A stretch of 64,000 bases of DNA. Origin: Panopea generosa. Lineage: Eukaryota > Mollusca > Bivalvia > Adapedonta > Hiatellidae. Position 1 is the stretch's first letter. Each line of letters starts with the position of its first letter. A model generated the notes under the pieces. That model searched no databases. It saw only the letters and a list, made by a program, of their open reading frames with translations, and was not told the DNA's origin. A program made the position numbers and the translations under genes. Below, one piece after another: positions 36,195 through 45,429 of this stretch. Location: contig CM055901.1 of NCBI GenBank assembly GCA_029582155.1, positions 7,606,874 through 7,670,873 of the forward strand, read 5' to 3'.

Positions 36195-36511
36195 CACATG
36201 GTTTTGATTGATTGATTGATTGATTGAATATTTAGTGTCATTTTTATGCCATCGAGGGCTAACAGACGATCAGTTAACCTAACTACTGTTTTCTGGGATT
36301 AACCAGTACTCGAGCACACCTCGTCTCCGCAAGCAACTGATAACTTTCCCACTTGAATCAGTGGTGAGAAACGAATGATAATGAGATGCAATGTCATATA
36401 TCAATCATCACGGAGACTGTTGCCGGGCAGGGGATTCGAACTCACGACCCCTGGATTGATAGTCAGACGCGTAACCAACTGAGCTAATCGGGCCCGGCCA
36501 CATGGTTTTGA
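36195..36511 (-). mobile_element. Full-length tRNA-derived SINE with 13-bp target-site duplication
   Basis: The element (about 36208-36498) is flanked by perfect copies of CACATGGTTTTGA at 36195-36207 and 36499-36511. On the minus strand it starts with the tRNA-like head GGGCCCGATTAGCTCAGTTG (A box), followed by GTGAGTTCGAATCCCC (B box). It then has a body including GAGTACTGGTTAATCCCAG and a tail of ATCA/TGAT repeats at the left end. Intact promoter boxes and a perfect duplication point to a fairly recent insertion. Confidence 0.95.
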
Positions 36512-36514
36512 AAG

Positions 36515-37390
36515 CGCACAAAGATGTTTTGCACCCATCAAATAAAGTGTTCCAGATAGTCACAACTTGTGCTAAATATTTCAATTATAAAACATTTTTC
36601 TATTGCATTAAAAGGATATAACTCACTGGTTATGCCACTTCAAAAAATAAATAAATTGAAAATGTACTCCTTTCTTTTTCCAATGGATGCTTATCAGTTT
36701 AAGTTAATCCTCTTTAGCTGCCAAATATTCAATGAATGAAAACGGTAAGTTTCATGTAAACAGGCAGATTTATGTTTTTAAGTATTATACAAGATGGTCA
36801 GATAACGTAGATCAAGACAACATTAAAGTTAAACCCATCATTAGGAAATCTGTTAAACAAAAAGAAACCACTACAAAACAATGTCATCAAGTATAAGAAC
36901 AGTTCATCCAGTAGTCTGGGTTAAAGGTCAGTGACGATCTAACTGAAGCAGAAAATTTGAGTTGGGTGATAGTTATCTATTACCCAGGTTCTGGTTTCTT
37001 GACTTGTACCATCCCAAAATAGATAGTGTGTGTTCCAGTTTTTCAATAAACATATAATAAATGGTTAGTATTTATCTGTAAAACTGTTACTGCCTGTAAA
37101 ATGACACCAACACAAATATTTCATTGATAAAAACGGACAGAGCGTTTAGTTGTCACATAAACCGTGGACAGCGGAAGCGCGGGATAGCTAATGTTTGGTT
37201 TTGGTATGCTGATTACAGGGCTATACTGCAGTAAATCATACAGTCATGTCTAACATTCATGATACATTTTTTTACACAACATAAAGATGTCTTAATTTAC
37301 AATTAGAATGGGTGGCTTGCACTGCAAATTGATAGTCTTACATTTTCATCACAAAAAAAAACAAAACACATAGCGCCCTACAATGTATGT
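36515..37390. other. Unassigned stretch
   Basis: AT-rich with a CpG-rich patch at 37135-37190 (CGGAAGCGCGGGATAGC). No gene recognised. Confidence 0.4.
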
Positions 37391-37394
37391 ATCA

Positions 37395-37668
37395 TTATTT
37401 TTTTAATGATTGATTGATTGATTGATTGAATATATAGCGTCATTTTTATGCCATCGAGGGTTTAACAGGCGATCAGTTAACCTAACCACTGTTTCCTTGG
37501 ATTAACCAGTACTCAAGCACACCCCATCTCCGCAAGTAACTGATAACTTTCCCACTTGAATCAGTGGTGAGAGACGAATGATAATGAGACATAATGTCGT
37601 ATATCAATCATCACGGAGACTGTTACCGGGCTGGGGATTCTAACTCACGACCCCTGGTTATTTTTTTT
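37395..37668 (-). mobile_element. 5'-truncated copy of the 36.2-kb SINE
   Basis: Closely matches the copy at 36208-36460 from the (TGAT)n tail through CATTTTTATGCCATCGAGGG to the B box region, where the sequence stops at CTCACGACCCCTGG, so the A-box half of the head is missing. It is flanked by TTATTTTTTT at 37395 and again at 37658, a probable target-site duplication in low-complexity sequence. The B box has one change (GATTCTAAC). Confidence 0.85.
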
Positions 37669-37829
37669 ATTTATTTTTTTTTAAACTATTTGTTTTGTAA
37701 CATATTTTACAACCAAATGTCATTTTAATCCAAATATAGTTTATGACATTTATATTTGTTGCACTAGAATAAAATTCTATATTAATCTTTTCTATTGTCT
37801 CCATCTCACTTAATTGTGTGTATTTTGGT

Positions 37830-39695
37830 GTCTGAATGCACCAGTGTCTGTATGTATCAGTGTTTGTATGTATCAGTGTCTGTGTTTCTCAGTGTCTGTA
37901 TGCACCAGTCTGTGTTTGTCAGTGTCTGTATGTGCCGATGTCTGCGTTTGTCAGTGTCTGTATGCACCAGTGTATGTTTTATCACTGTGTGTTTGTCAGT
38001 GTGTGTGTGCCAGTGTCTATAAGTGTATGTATGTATTACTTTCTATTTTGTAATGGTGTGTTTGTCACTGACTGTATGCATCAGTGTCTGTGTTTGTCAG
38101 TGTCTGTTTTGTCAGTATAAGTTTTATACAGTGTTTGTCAGTATCTGCATGCATCAGTGTCTAAGTTTGTCATTGTCTGTATGTATCAGTGCCTGTGTTT
38201 GTCAGTGTCTGCAATACTATGTATTTGTGCCTGTGTTTGTCAGTGTATGCCTGTGTTTGTCAGTATCTGTATATCAGTGCCTGTATTTGTCATGTCTGCA
38301 ATACTATGTATTTGTGCCTGTGTTTGTCAGTGTATGCCTTTGTTTGTCAGTATCTGTATGTATCAGTGTTTGTGAGTATCTGTTTGTGTCAGTGCCTGTG
38401 TTTGTCAGTGTCTGCAATACTATGTATTTGTGTCTGTGTCTGTCAGCATCTGTAATATTATGTATCAATGTCTGTATGTATCAGTGCATATGAATGTGAC
38501 TGTATGTGTCAGTCTTTGTGTCACAGTTTGGATGTGTTTGTGTCTGATTGCCAGTGTCTGTGTGTAACACTGTCCAAGTGTTTCAGTCTGTTTGCCAGTG
38601 CATGTGTGTGTCTGTCAATTTTTATGCCAGTGTCTGAATGTATATGTGTCTGTTTGCCAGTGTATGGTTGTGTTGGTGTCGGTTTGCAAGTGTCTGGATG
38701 TGTTTGTATCTGTTTGTCAGAGTCTGTGTGTGTCAGTCCTAGTGTCTGAATGTGTATGTGTCTGTTTGCCAGTGTATGGTTGTGTTGGTGTGTTTGCCAG
38801 TGTCTGGATGTGTTTGTATATGTTTGGCAGTGTCTATGTGTGTCTGTCTTTATGCTTGAGTCTGAATGTGTTTGTATCTGTTTACCAGTGTCTGGATGTG
38901 TCTGTGTGTCAGTGTCTGAATATGTTTGTGTCTGTTTGCCAGTGTCTGTTTGTAGTAGTGCCTAAGTGTGTCAGTATGTTTGCTAGTGTCTATGTGTGTG
39001 TCAGTCTGTTTGTCAGTGTATGTGTGTGTCTGTCAGTCTTTGTTTCAGTGTCTGAATGTGTGTGTCTGTTTGCCAGTTTATGGAATGTATGTGTCTGTTT
39101 GCCAGTGTCTGACTGTGCTTGTGTTTGTGACTATCAGTTCATGTGTCTGGATGTGTTTACTTCTGTGTCTGTTTGCCAGTGTCAGTGTGTGTCAGTCTTT
39201 ATGTAAGTGTATGAATGTGTCTGTGTATGTTTGCTAGTGTCTGAATGTGTTTATGTTTGCCAGTGTATGTGTGTATCAGTCTGTTTGCCAATATCTGTAT
39301 ATGTTTATTTGGCAGTGTATGTGTGTATCAGTCCTTATGTCTGTGTCTACATGTGTCTATTTGCAAGTGTCTGTGTGTGTCAGTGCCAATATGTATCAGT
39401 CTTTATGTTTCTCTGGATATATTTGTGTCAGTTTGCCAGTGTATGTGTGTGTCAGTGACTGTTTGCTAGTGTATTTGTGTGTGTCTATTTGCCAGTGTAT
39501 ATGTGCCAGTGTCTGGATGTGTTTGTTTGTCAGTTTGTGTCAGTCTTTGTGCCAGTGTCTGGATGTGTTTGTTTGCTGTTCATTGTCTTGTGTGTGTCGG
39601 TTTTGATGTCAGTGTCTGGATGTGTTTGTGTGTGCCAGTGTCTCTATGTGTTTGTGTGTGACAGTACCTATACATATCAGTGTCAGTGCTTTCAA
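37830..39695 (+). repeat. TG-rich minisatellite, 16-bp then ~30-bp units
   Basis: The left part consists of CAGTGTCTGTATGTAT-like 16-bp units. From about 38580 the pattern becomes a ~28-30-bp unit, for example CAGTGTCTGAATGTGTTTGT plus GTCTGTTTGC, that is, two diverged 16-mers. All three plus frames are open for long stretches (such as 38023-38493, 38592-39206, 39247-39606) and would encode Cys/Val-rich repeats; simultaneous openness in three frames shows that this follows from the lack of TAA, TAG and TGA words in the unit. Confidence 0.95.
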
Positions 39696-39699
39696 TCAT

Positions 39700-39775
39700 G
39701 CCCTGCAACACTTGTTGGATTTGAACCAACCACAACAGCCAGGAGTCAATCTGGTTAATGATGTGCACCAAGAGC
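39700..39775 (-). mobile_element. tRNA-like block, possible SINE head
   Basis: On the minus strand GTTGGTTCAAATCCAAC is a good B box, preceded by CAGATTGACTCCTGGCTGTT. No A box or body could be matched to other copies in the window. Confidence 0.4.
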
Positions 39776-39949
39776 ATTTTATCAAGGCTATAAATTGAAT
39801 GTTCTTCTGTCTGTCCTTGTGTCTGTGCATTAAACATAAGATATCCATGTTCCTTTTCTTTTGTCATATGATGATAATATAAAATAGTACAAATTGTATA
39901 AACACATTCTAAGGTCAATTTGTGTTCGTTTCATGAGCATTTGTTAGTT

Positions 39950-40140
39950 TATGTTAATTTGCTTTAGCTTGATTGCGATGAAAGCTCAGAGCTTATAATT
40001 ATGAACCGCTCAAGTCTGCTTCCTGGGTAGAACCAGTACCGAGTCTTGTTTTATGAGAGGCATCGGGTCGAGCTGAATATCAAACCCCCAACCTCTGGCG
40101 TGAGCAGCCAACACTCTAGTCCAATCTAACATTACCTGTG
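39950..40140 (-). mobile_element. tRNA-derived SINE
   Basis: On the minus strand the head reads GAGTGTTGGCTGCTCACGCC with GAGGTTGGGGGTTTGA (B-box-like). The core CGGTACTGGTTCTACCCAGG then AAGCAGACTTGAGCGG follows, and a tail with ATCGCAATCAAGCTAAAGC. Parts of the same family are at 16360, 17495 and 32115. Confidence 0.75.
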
Positions 40141-41215
40141 CCAGGTAACAGTGGTATACAACAGCTGGATTGTGTTTGACCTTGACAACCTCAGCAACAT
40201 ACCAAGGAATAAAAGTTAAATTGTATGATAATAGCCACTATGATGGTCAGTACTCCTTTGTTGTGAGTAGGCACTCACTTATTCTCGGATTGTGCAACAA
40301 CAGTCGATGCTACTGTTGATATTAGAACACCTGTGAAGATAAGGAAGACATGACATGAAGCATTAGTTTCATTTTTACAGACTCTGATAGTTCAACTTAG
40401 GCCATATTTTCAGAGAAGACTGGTCAGTTCTTCAAGTATCACATTGGTAGTTGATAATACCAAATCCAGGTTTCAAAAACAATAAAACAGTTAACCTTTG
40501 AAGCCTCCACAGATTAATCATCTTCACATATATCCAGTTGATGTTCAGAAATGTTTATTTGGTGATTAGCAATTCATTTTTCAGACCATGTAGCCTAATG
40601 AAGGAATGGACAAACCATTTGTACCAGCTACCAATGAAAACAAAACTGACAGCGCAAATGCATTGCACAGTGTATGAACTTACTGGATGACCTTTAATGA
40701 CCGACAGAAAATAAAGTCCACTGGATGACACTGGATGGGCAAGTAGCAGAGCAAAGAAAGTACAAGACTGAACAAGGAATATACTGGTAGTGACTACCTG
40801 AAGGAAGTTCACAACATAATTAATGTGTTCACCTTTGTTGTAAATACTTTCTGTAGTAATAAAACTGTGTCTCATAATTGTATCTCTCACTCATGCTCAG
40901 TCACAATTAGTTATTATAATTAAATTGTGTACATCAATATTTCTAAGTCTAAACATGTGTCCCATTACTTGAACCTATTTTGACAAGACCTTGGACACAC
41001 CTCAATATGTGTTCCTGGCTGCAAACCAGCATTACACCTACCACTATGATGTCTGGTATGAGAGAGAAATAATTCAATCAGACACAAGTTAATTTGTAAT
41101 TACAGACATATCAAACTGGACACTACTTCAACTGGGGTTGGCCATGATAAAGAAATCTGCTATACCAAGGTCACCTTTCCCTTAAGACTATGAATTTTGA
41201 ACAAACTGGGCATTC
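40141..41215. other. Unassigned stretch, CpG-poor
   Basis: A minus frame of 111 codons (40555-40890) has two hydrophobic stretches but no recognisable domain. From here rightwards CpG is scarce. Confidence 0.4.
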
Positions 41216-41216
41216 A

Positions 41217-41588
41217 TTATCCCTTTACTCCATAGATACACGTTTTCCTGCACCAATCACAGAAAGCCTTTGAAAACAGTGCAGGAATAGAGCAATCTGA
41301 ACACTTCCTGCACTGTTTTCCACTGTCAGTTAATATAAACATAATTCACCCAATAATTCAAAAGCCTTCTATATTAGAGGTGTCCAAAGGCGTCTATATT
41401 AAAGGTTCCAAAGGCATCTATATTAGAGGTGTCCAAAGGCGTCTATATTAGATGTGTCCAAAGGCGTCCATATTAGAGATGTCCAAAGAAGTCCATATTA
41501 GAGGTGTCCAAAGGCATCTATATCAGAGGTGTCGAAAGGCGTCTATATTAGAGGTGTCCAAAGGCGTCTATATGAATTAAAGGGTTAT
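41217..41588. mobile_element. piggyBac-like MITE, copy 1 (364 bp), with expanded internal repeat
   Basis: Element 41221-41584 begins CCCTTTACTCCATAGATA and ends in the reverse complement of CCCTTTAATTCATATAGA. It is flanked by TTAT on both sides (41217-41220, 41585-41588). piggyBac elements insert at TTAA and have ends starting with CCC, so TTAT/TTAT fits a slightly changed site. Inside is an imperfect hairpin (GAAAACAGTGCAGGAA ... TTCCTGCACTGTTTTC). The right half is eight 25-bp repeats (41368-41566) of TCTATATTAGAGGTGTCCAA plus AGGCG. No transposase is encoded, so it is non-autonomous. Confidence 0.85.
41368..41566. repeat. 25-bp minisatellite inside the MITE, 8 copies
   Basis: Regular 25-bp units, one shortened by 1 bp. 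The last unit runs into the right terminal inverted repeat (GCGTCTATATGAA), so the unit overlaps the subterminal sequence. The copy at 62742-62976 has only about two and a half units. Confidence 0.95.
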
Positions 41589-42665
41589 CCAAGGGATTCA
41601 CTTTCTTGGCAGTGGAGAAAGGGGGGTAATTAACAATGTTTACCACAAACAGAAGCCACCTTGTATCACACTGACCTCATAATACACTGTTGATCAATTA
41701 GAGAATGATTAGAGGGGATATTATCAACTAATTAACCCCTTCATCTCTCCCTGTAGAAGGGTCACAGCCACATGACCTGTAACTTTAGATAAGCTCTCAT
41801 TAAATACATGTCAGAAGTCTTATTTCCTCATTTAACCCCAAACAAATGGGCATTCAATGAACTCTTTGAAAGTGCCCATGATGTCTGCTGGAAGAACATT
41901 TGGAGGGAGTTATCCAGAATGCCCCTTTGTTGGCAGTACTTACTGAATCACGCTTTGTTTTATATTTTGATAATGGTAATGTATAGGTGATTATAAACTA
42001 CCTAAAAAAACAAAGTTTGTAACAATATTTCATCTATTGTTTTAAACTTGGAAAAAATATAATAACAGTATGTTTGTTAAAAAAAATTTGCAGTTGTATT
42101 TGTAGGATAGGTAAATTACTGATGCAATTAAAATTCAAGTAAATATGAATTACTGGAATAAAAGATGAATAATCTTGTGCATAAATTTAATCGAGTACAT
42201 GTAATTTGAATAATTCATGCAGCAATTATTATAGATGTTTTCCGGCGATACATTTTCCGAGGTTTGTATATTTTCCGCGAATTATAAAAAAAACAAGAAA
42301 TGTCTGAATACTCCGAGGTTTACAAAAATTTCCATATTTTTTTTACCAATTTCCACAGATTTTTTCCCCACCTTGTACAACTGTCCATGTTTTTTTCCCT
42401 CAAAACATCAGAATTTGGTGTCTAAATACTCTGAGGTTCAAACCTTGCAAAATCCCCAGGTTTTACGAGGCATGGATAATGCATCAAGCATGTGTAAACT
42501 TTCAGCCATACAATGGCTTGCAATGTAGTTCAGTCAACTGAATTGAGATGACATGCATTAATATTGTCTTGTTTACAGCCAGGTTTACTGTAAGGCTCCC
42601 CGGTACTGGTTTTGCTACTGACCAATCCAAAATAAAATCCAGTACAACTTCCTCTGTATATAATT
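41589..42665. other. Unassigned stretch
   Basis: A 60-codon plus frame (41808-41990) with AHDVCWKNIWRELSRMPLCW is protein-like but short and without splice sites I would trust. Another (42235-42528) covers a degenerate set of 'ccgaggtttacaaaatttcc' words (in part) and is not called. At about 42595 CCCCGGTACTGGTTTTGCTA resembles the SINE core. Confidence 0.35.
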
Positions 42666-42669
42666 ATAA

Positions 42670-42871
42670 GGCCATTATAAATTAATTGCTAGATTACCAT
42701 CCAAATTTTTCTTAAAAACGGGGAGGGCGGAAGGATTTTATTTATTTTTCAAATTTTTGATTTTTTTTTTTATATTTTATATTTTCTTTATGAAAATAAA
42801 AAGGGTTGGGACGACATGAAAATTGGGGGGGGGGGGGGGGATGACAATCTAGCAATTCATTTATTATGGCC
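42670..42871. mobile_element. Harbinger/Tourist-like MITE, copy 1 (202 bp)
   Basis: 33-bp terminal inverted repeats starting GGCCATTATAAATTAATTGC on the left and GGCCATAATAAATGAATTGC (reverse complement) on the right, 4 mismatches. Inside are 'cttaaaaacgggg', a T-rich centre and GAAAATAAAAAGGGTTGGG, then a G run (42824-42840). Flanks are TAA and TTA. The same structure is found at 50258-50485. GGCC ends and a 3-bp T/A target site suit PIF/Harbinger. Confidence 0.85.
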
Positions 42872-42958
42872 TTATTCTCTGTAATATAACTTAGAGATTA
42901 TGTTCATGTTGCTGTGGCGACTGTGTCCTTTGGATACTTTATCTCCTGTTTCTGCATA

Positions 42959-42960
<2 letters not shown>

Positions 42961-42998
<38 letters not shown>
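42961..42998. repeat. TA microsatellite
   Basis: (TA)n of about 19 repeats. Confidence 0.95.
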
Positions 42999-43000
<2 letters not shown>

Positions 43001-45235
43001 GTCTTACTTTCTCTGTCTCTCCTGAAATATAAAATATAAAACTAACAATTATCCATCTTATACAAGCTTTTAGAAACCAGAAGTACGATCTTCACTAACT
43101 ATTTAAAACTGTTGACAGAGCTCCCATGACTTCCCTCCTGGGAGCTTATCTGGCCCCTATCAATCCCATTCACGGCCAATATAATCTGAAACACTTAACA
43201 CACTGAGAAAGATAAGAAAATCTAATGAATTTTGATGGATGTCTAAAGAGACCTCTGTTACATGTTATAAAGACAGGCGAGAAAACCAACTGCACTTTGT
43301 ACCATGCTTGTACCATGCTTGGACATGTGCAGTTGGTATTTCTGTTAAATGATAATAAGTTCAAATACTGAAGTAATTGACTTTGTGATAGAAAAAATGT
43401 AAATAATGTCAGTTGAACTGCTATCAAATTGAATCTATTTTTAATAAAAATTTCAGAGTGCTGCCTGGCAAGGGTGACAACAGCATAAAACAACAATTTT
43501 ATATGCCTAGTATTGCATGATGCTACCCCTGAGTGGAATTTTGTGCAGTAATGGATGAAGAAGAAGAAGAAGAAGAAGAAGACGGTGACGACCATAACAT
43601 TCAATATAATAGTGACAACCAACAATTTTCAATAACTGAAGCCTGTGATGATACCATCTGGATAATGTAAATTCACAAGGGGCCTATCGTCCGGTCATTA
43701 AGATCTCGGCCATCTTCATGATGATACAGTAGTAGCAGCAGTTCATACTACCAACAGAACTTGTCACATGTAGAGTTTTTAAGGAATTAGAAACTACCCG
43801 TTTAAACATGAAGTTAAAAATACTCCTGGCCCTGATTTCACAAAAATACTTAAGTTCGTTATTTTACTTAAACTCAAATAGTGTACTCAAGTTTAGTATA
43901 TTATTGAGCACACTTTTAAGTTCAAGTAAAATAGTCAACTTGTGTATTTTCATGAAACCGGGGCTCCAGCATTCTCTGCTCCTTAATGTTGTTTTATAAA
44001 AGTAACACAACAATTATTAGCCAGAAAATTTTCCATTAAACTACTGAAACTAAATCTGACTTAAATATTGAAAGCCCCACCACCCATGTTTCACTGTATA
44101 ATGTACCAGGTGAAAATTCTTTAGTAGACAAGATTTATAATAGCAGCGTAAATAGCAGTGAATTATGTTTAAACATGACAATAAGGAACTTAAAGTGGTC
44201 AAATGATAAATATGCTTACCAGTACATCATAGTCTAGACTTTGTACAAATAGTAAATGTTGTAATACTGGTTCTGTATACCAGTCTAAAAACATGATCAA
44301 TGGTACTGAAGTTATGAATGCTCTGAATGCTTACTGAACACACATTTTTAGTCTCCTAAATAAGCTGAATGTTTGTTGTTTTTTTATTTTCAAAAAAGAA
44401 AATTAAATCTGCTTGTAAAATAAGGATAATATATGTTGCAAAGAGAACAGTGGCAAATTTCACTTATTTTAAATATTTTAAAACTTTCTCCAAGAATCTC
44501 AATTATTTAATTTAAGCTCTCTCAAAGAATCTTGATCGACTTTTCTCTCTCCATCATCCCCTTCATACTCTCATCCTGTCTCTCTTCTCATTTTCAATCA
44601 ATCTCAATTATTCACTTTTTTTCTGTCTTCTAACATATTCCCTACTTTGTTCTCTTTTCTTTCTCTTTCTTTCTTCTTCCTTGAACAGTCTAAAATAACA
44701 ACACTACAGACTATATTAATTAAATATTATTACTAATGTCAGTATGACACATACTTGATCCCAGGGTTACCCAAAATGCAGTATTTTCTAACCAAGTCAA
44801 TATTTACTCTGAAGGTTTCTCCCACTATCCCTGCGAAATGGATGAAACTGACCACAGAACAGACAATACTGTGAGAAAGTTGACTGACCAGTTGTCAGCT
44901 TGTATCAGTATGAAGTGGAAAATAAACACTTCTCTCAATTAAGGAGTATTATAAAAACAAACAGGGAACCTTTCATGTTATTAAAGACACCCTTGTGGAA
45001 TAGCTCTGTAAAGAAGGTAAACACAGAAAGCAAAATATGTAAACAAATATACAGATGTAGAATATAGCATTCCTATACTTTATCAAAGCAAACAGATGCT
45101 TCATCAAAAAATAATTTCATACTTCGTAGAAATGTAAAATCATACTTGCATTACATTCTGCATGTTAAAATGCATAAAATTTACCTATGCTTTTTGACTC
45201 ATTGACCATTATATATATACTTATATTTTCAATGT
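42999..45235. other. Unassigned CpG-poor stretch with a long polypyrimidine tract
   Basis: Contains a (GAA)n run at 43557-43581, whose minus frame (43170-43625) gives a poly-Phe artefact. A pyrimidine-rich tract at about 44530-44690 ends TTCTTCTTCCTTGAACAG, good by the rules for a 3' splice site, but the following frame closes after 15 codons. Confidence 0.4.
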
Positions 45236-45239
45236 ATGT

Positions 45240-45427
45240 CAAATTCAGATATATTGGAGGAGGAAACCTCAGAATGAATCTAAATAGAACCACCATCCTT
45301 CCACAAGAAACTGCAAAACTTTCTCCCTCAAGTTTATGGACTGAGCTAGGCTCGCATCCCCAACCTCAGCCGTGAGATGTAAGTGGTCGTTATACACCAG
45401 CGCCTTAGATCATTCGGCCATGGAGGT
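45240..45427 (-). mobile_element. tRNA-derived SINE (CTCCRTGGCCGA family)
   Basis: On the minus strand ACCTCCATGGCCGAATGATC (A-box-like), then GGCTGAGGTTGGGGATGCGA (degenerate B box) and TTTGCAGTTTCTTGTGGAAG, the block shared with the 2.78-kb copy. The plus frame 45187-45375 lies inside it and is not a gene. Confidence 0.75.
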
Positions 45428-45429
45428 CC

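Noticed and set aside
36410..36497. A tRNA gene on the minus strand
   Set aside because: A and B boxes are good, but the anticodon and T stems pair poorly, and the block is continuous with a SINE body, tail and target duplication. It is a SINE head.
38023..39606. Long Cys/Val-rich open frames
   Set aside because: All three plus frames are open at once over a TG-rich tandem repeat; there are no coding signs beyond the absence of stop words in the unit.
43170..43625. 151-codon minus frame with a hydrophobic start resembling a signal peptide
   Set aside because: The poly-Phe part comes from a (GAA)n microsatellite; the rest has no motif and no conserved neighbours.
44520..44720. Strong 3' splice site after a long pyrimidine tract
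   Set aside because: The frame after AACAG closes within 15 codons and no partner donor or conserved exon is visible. It may be simple-sequence DNA.
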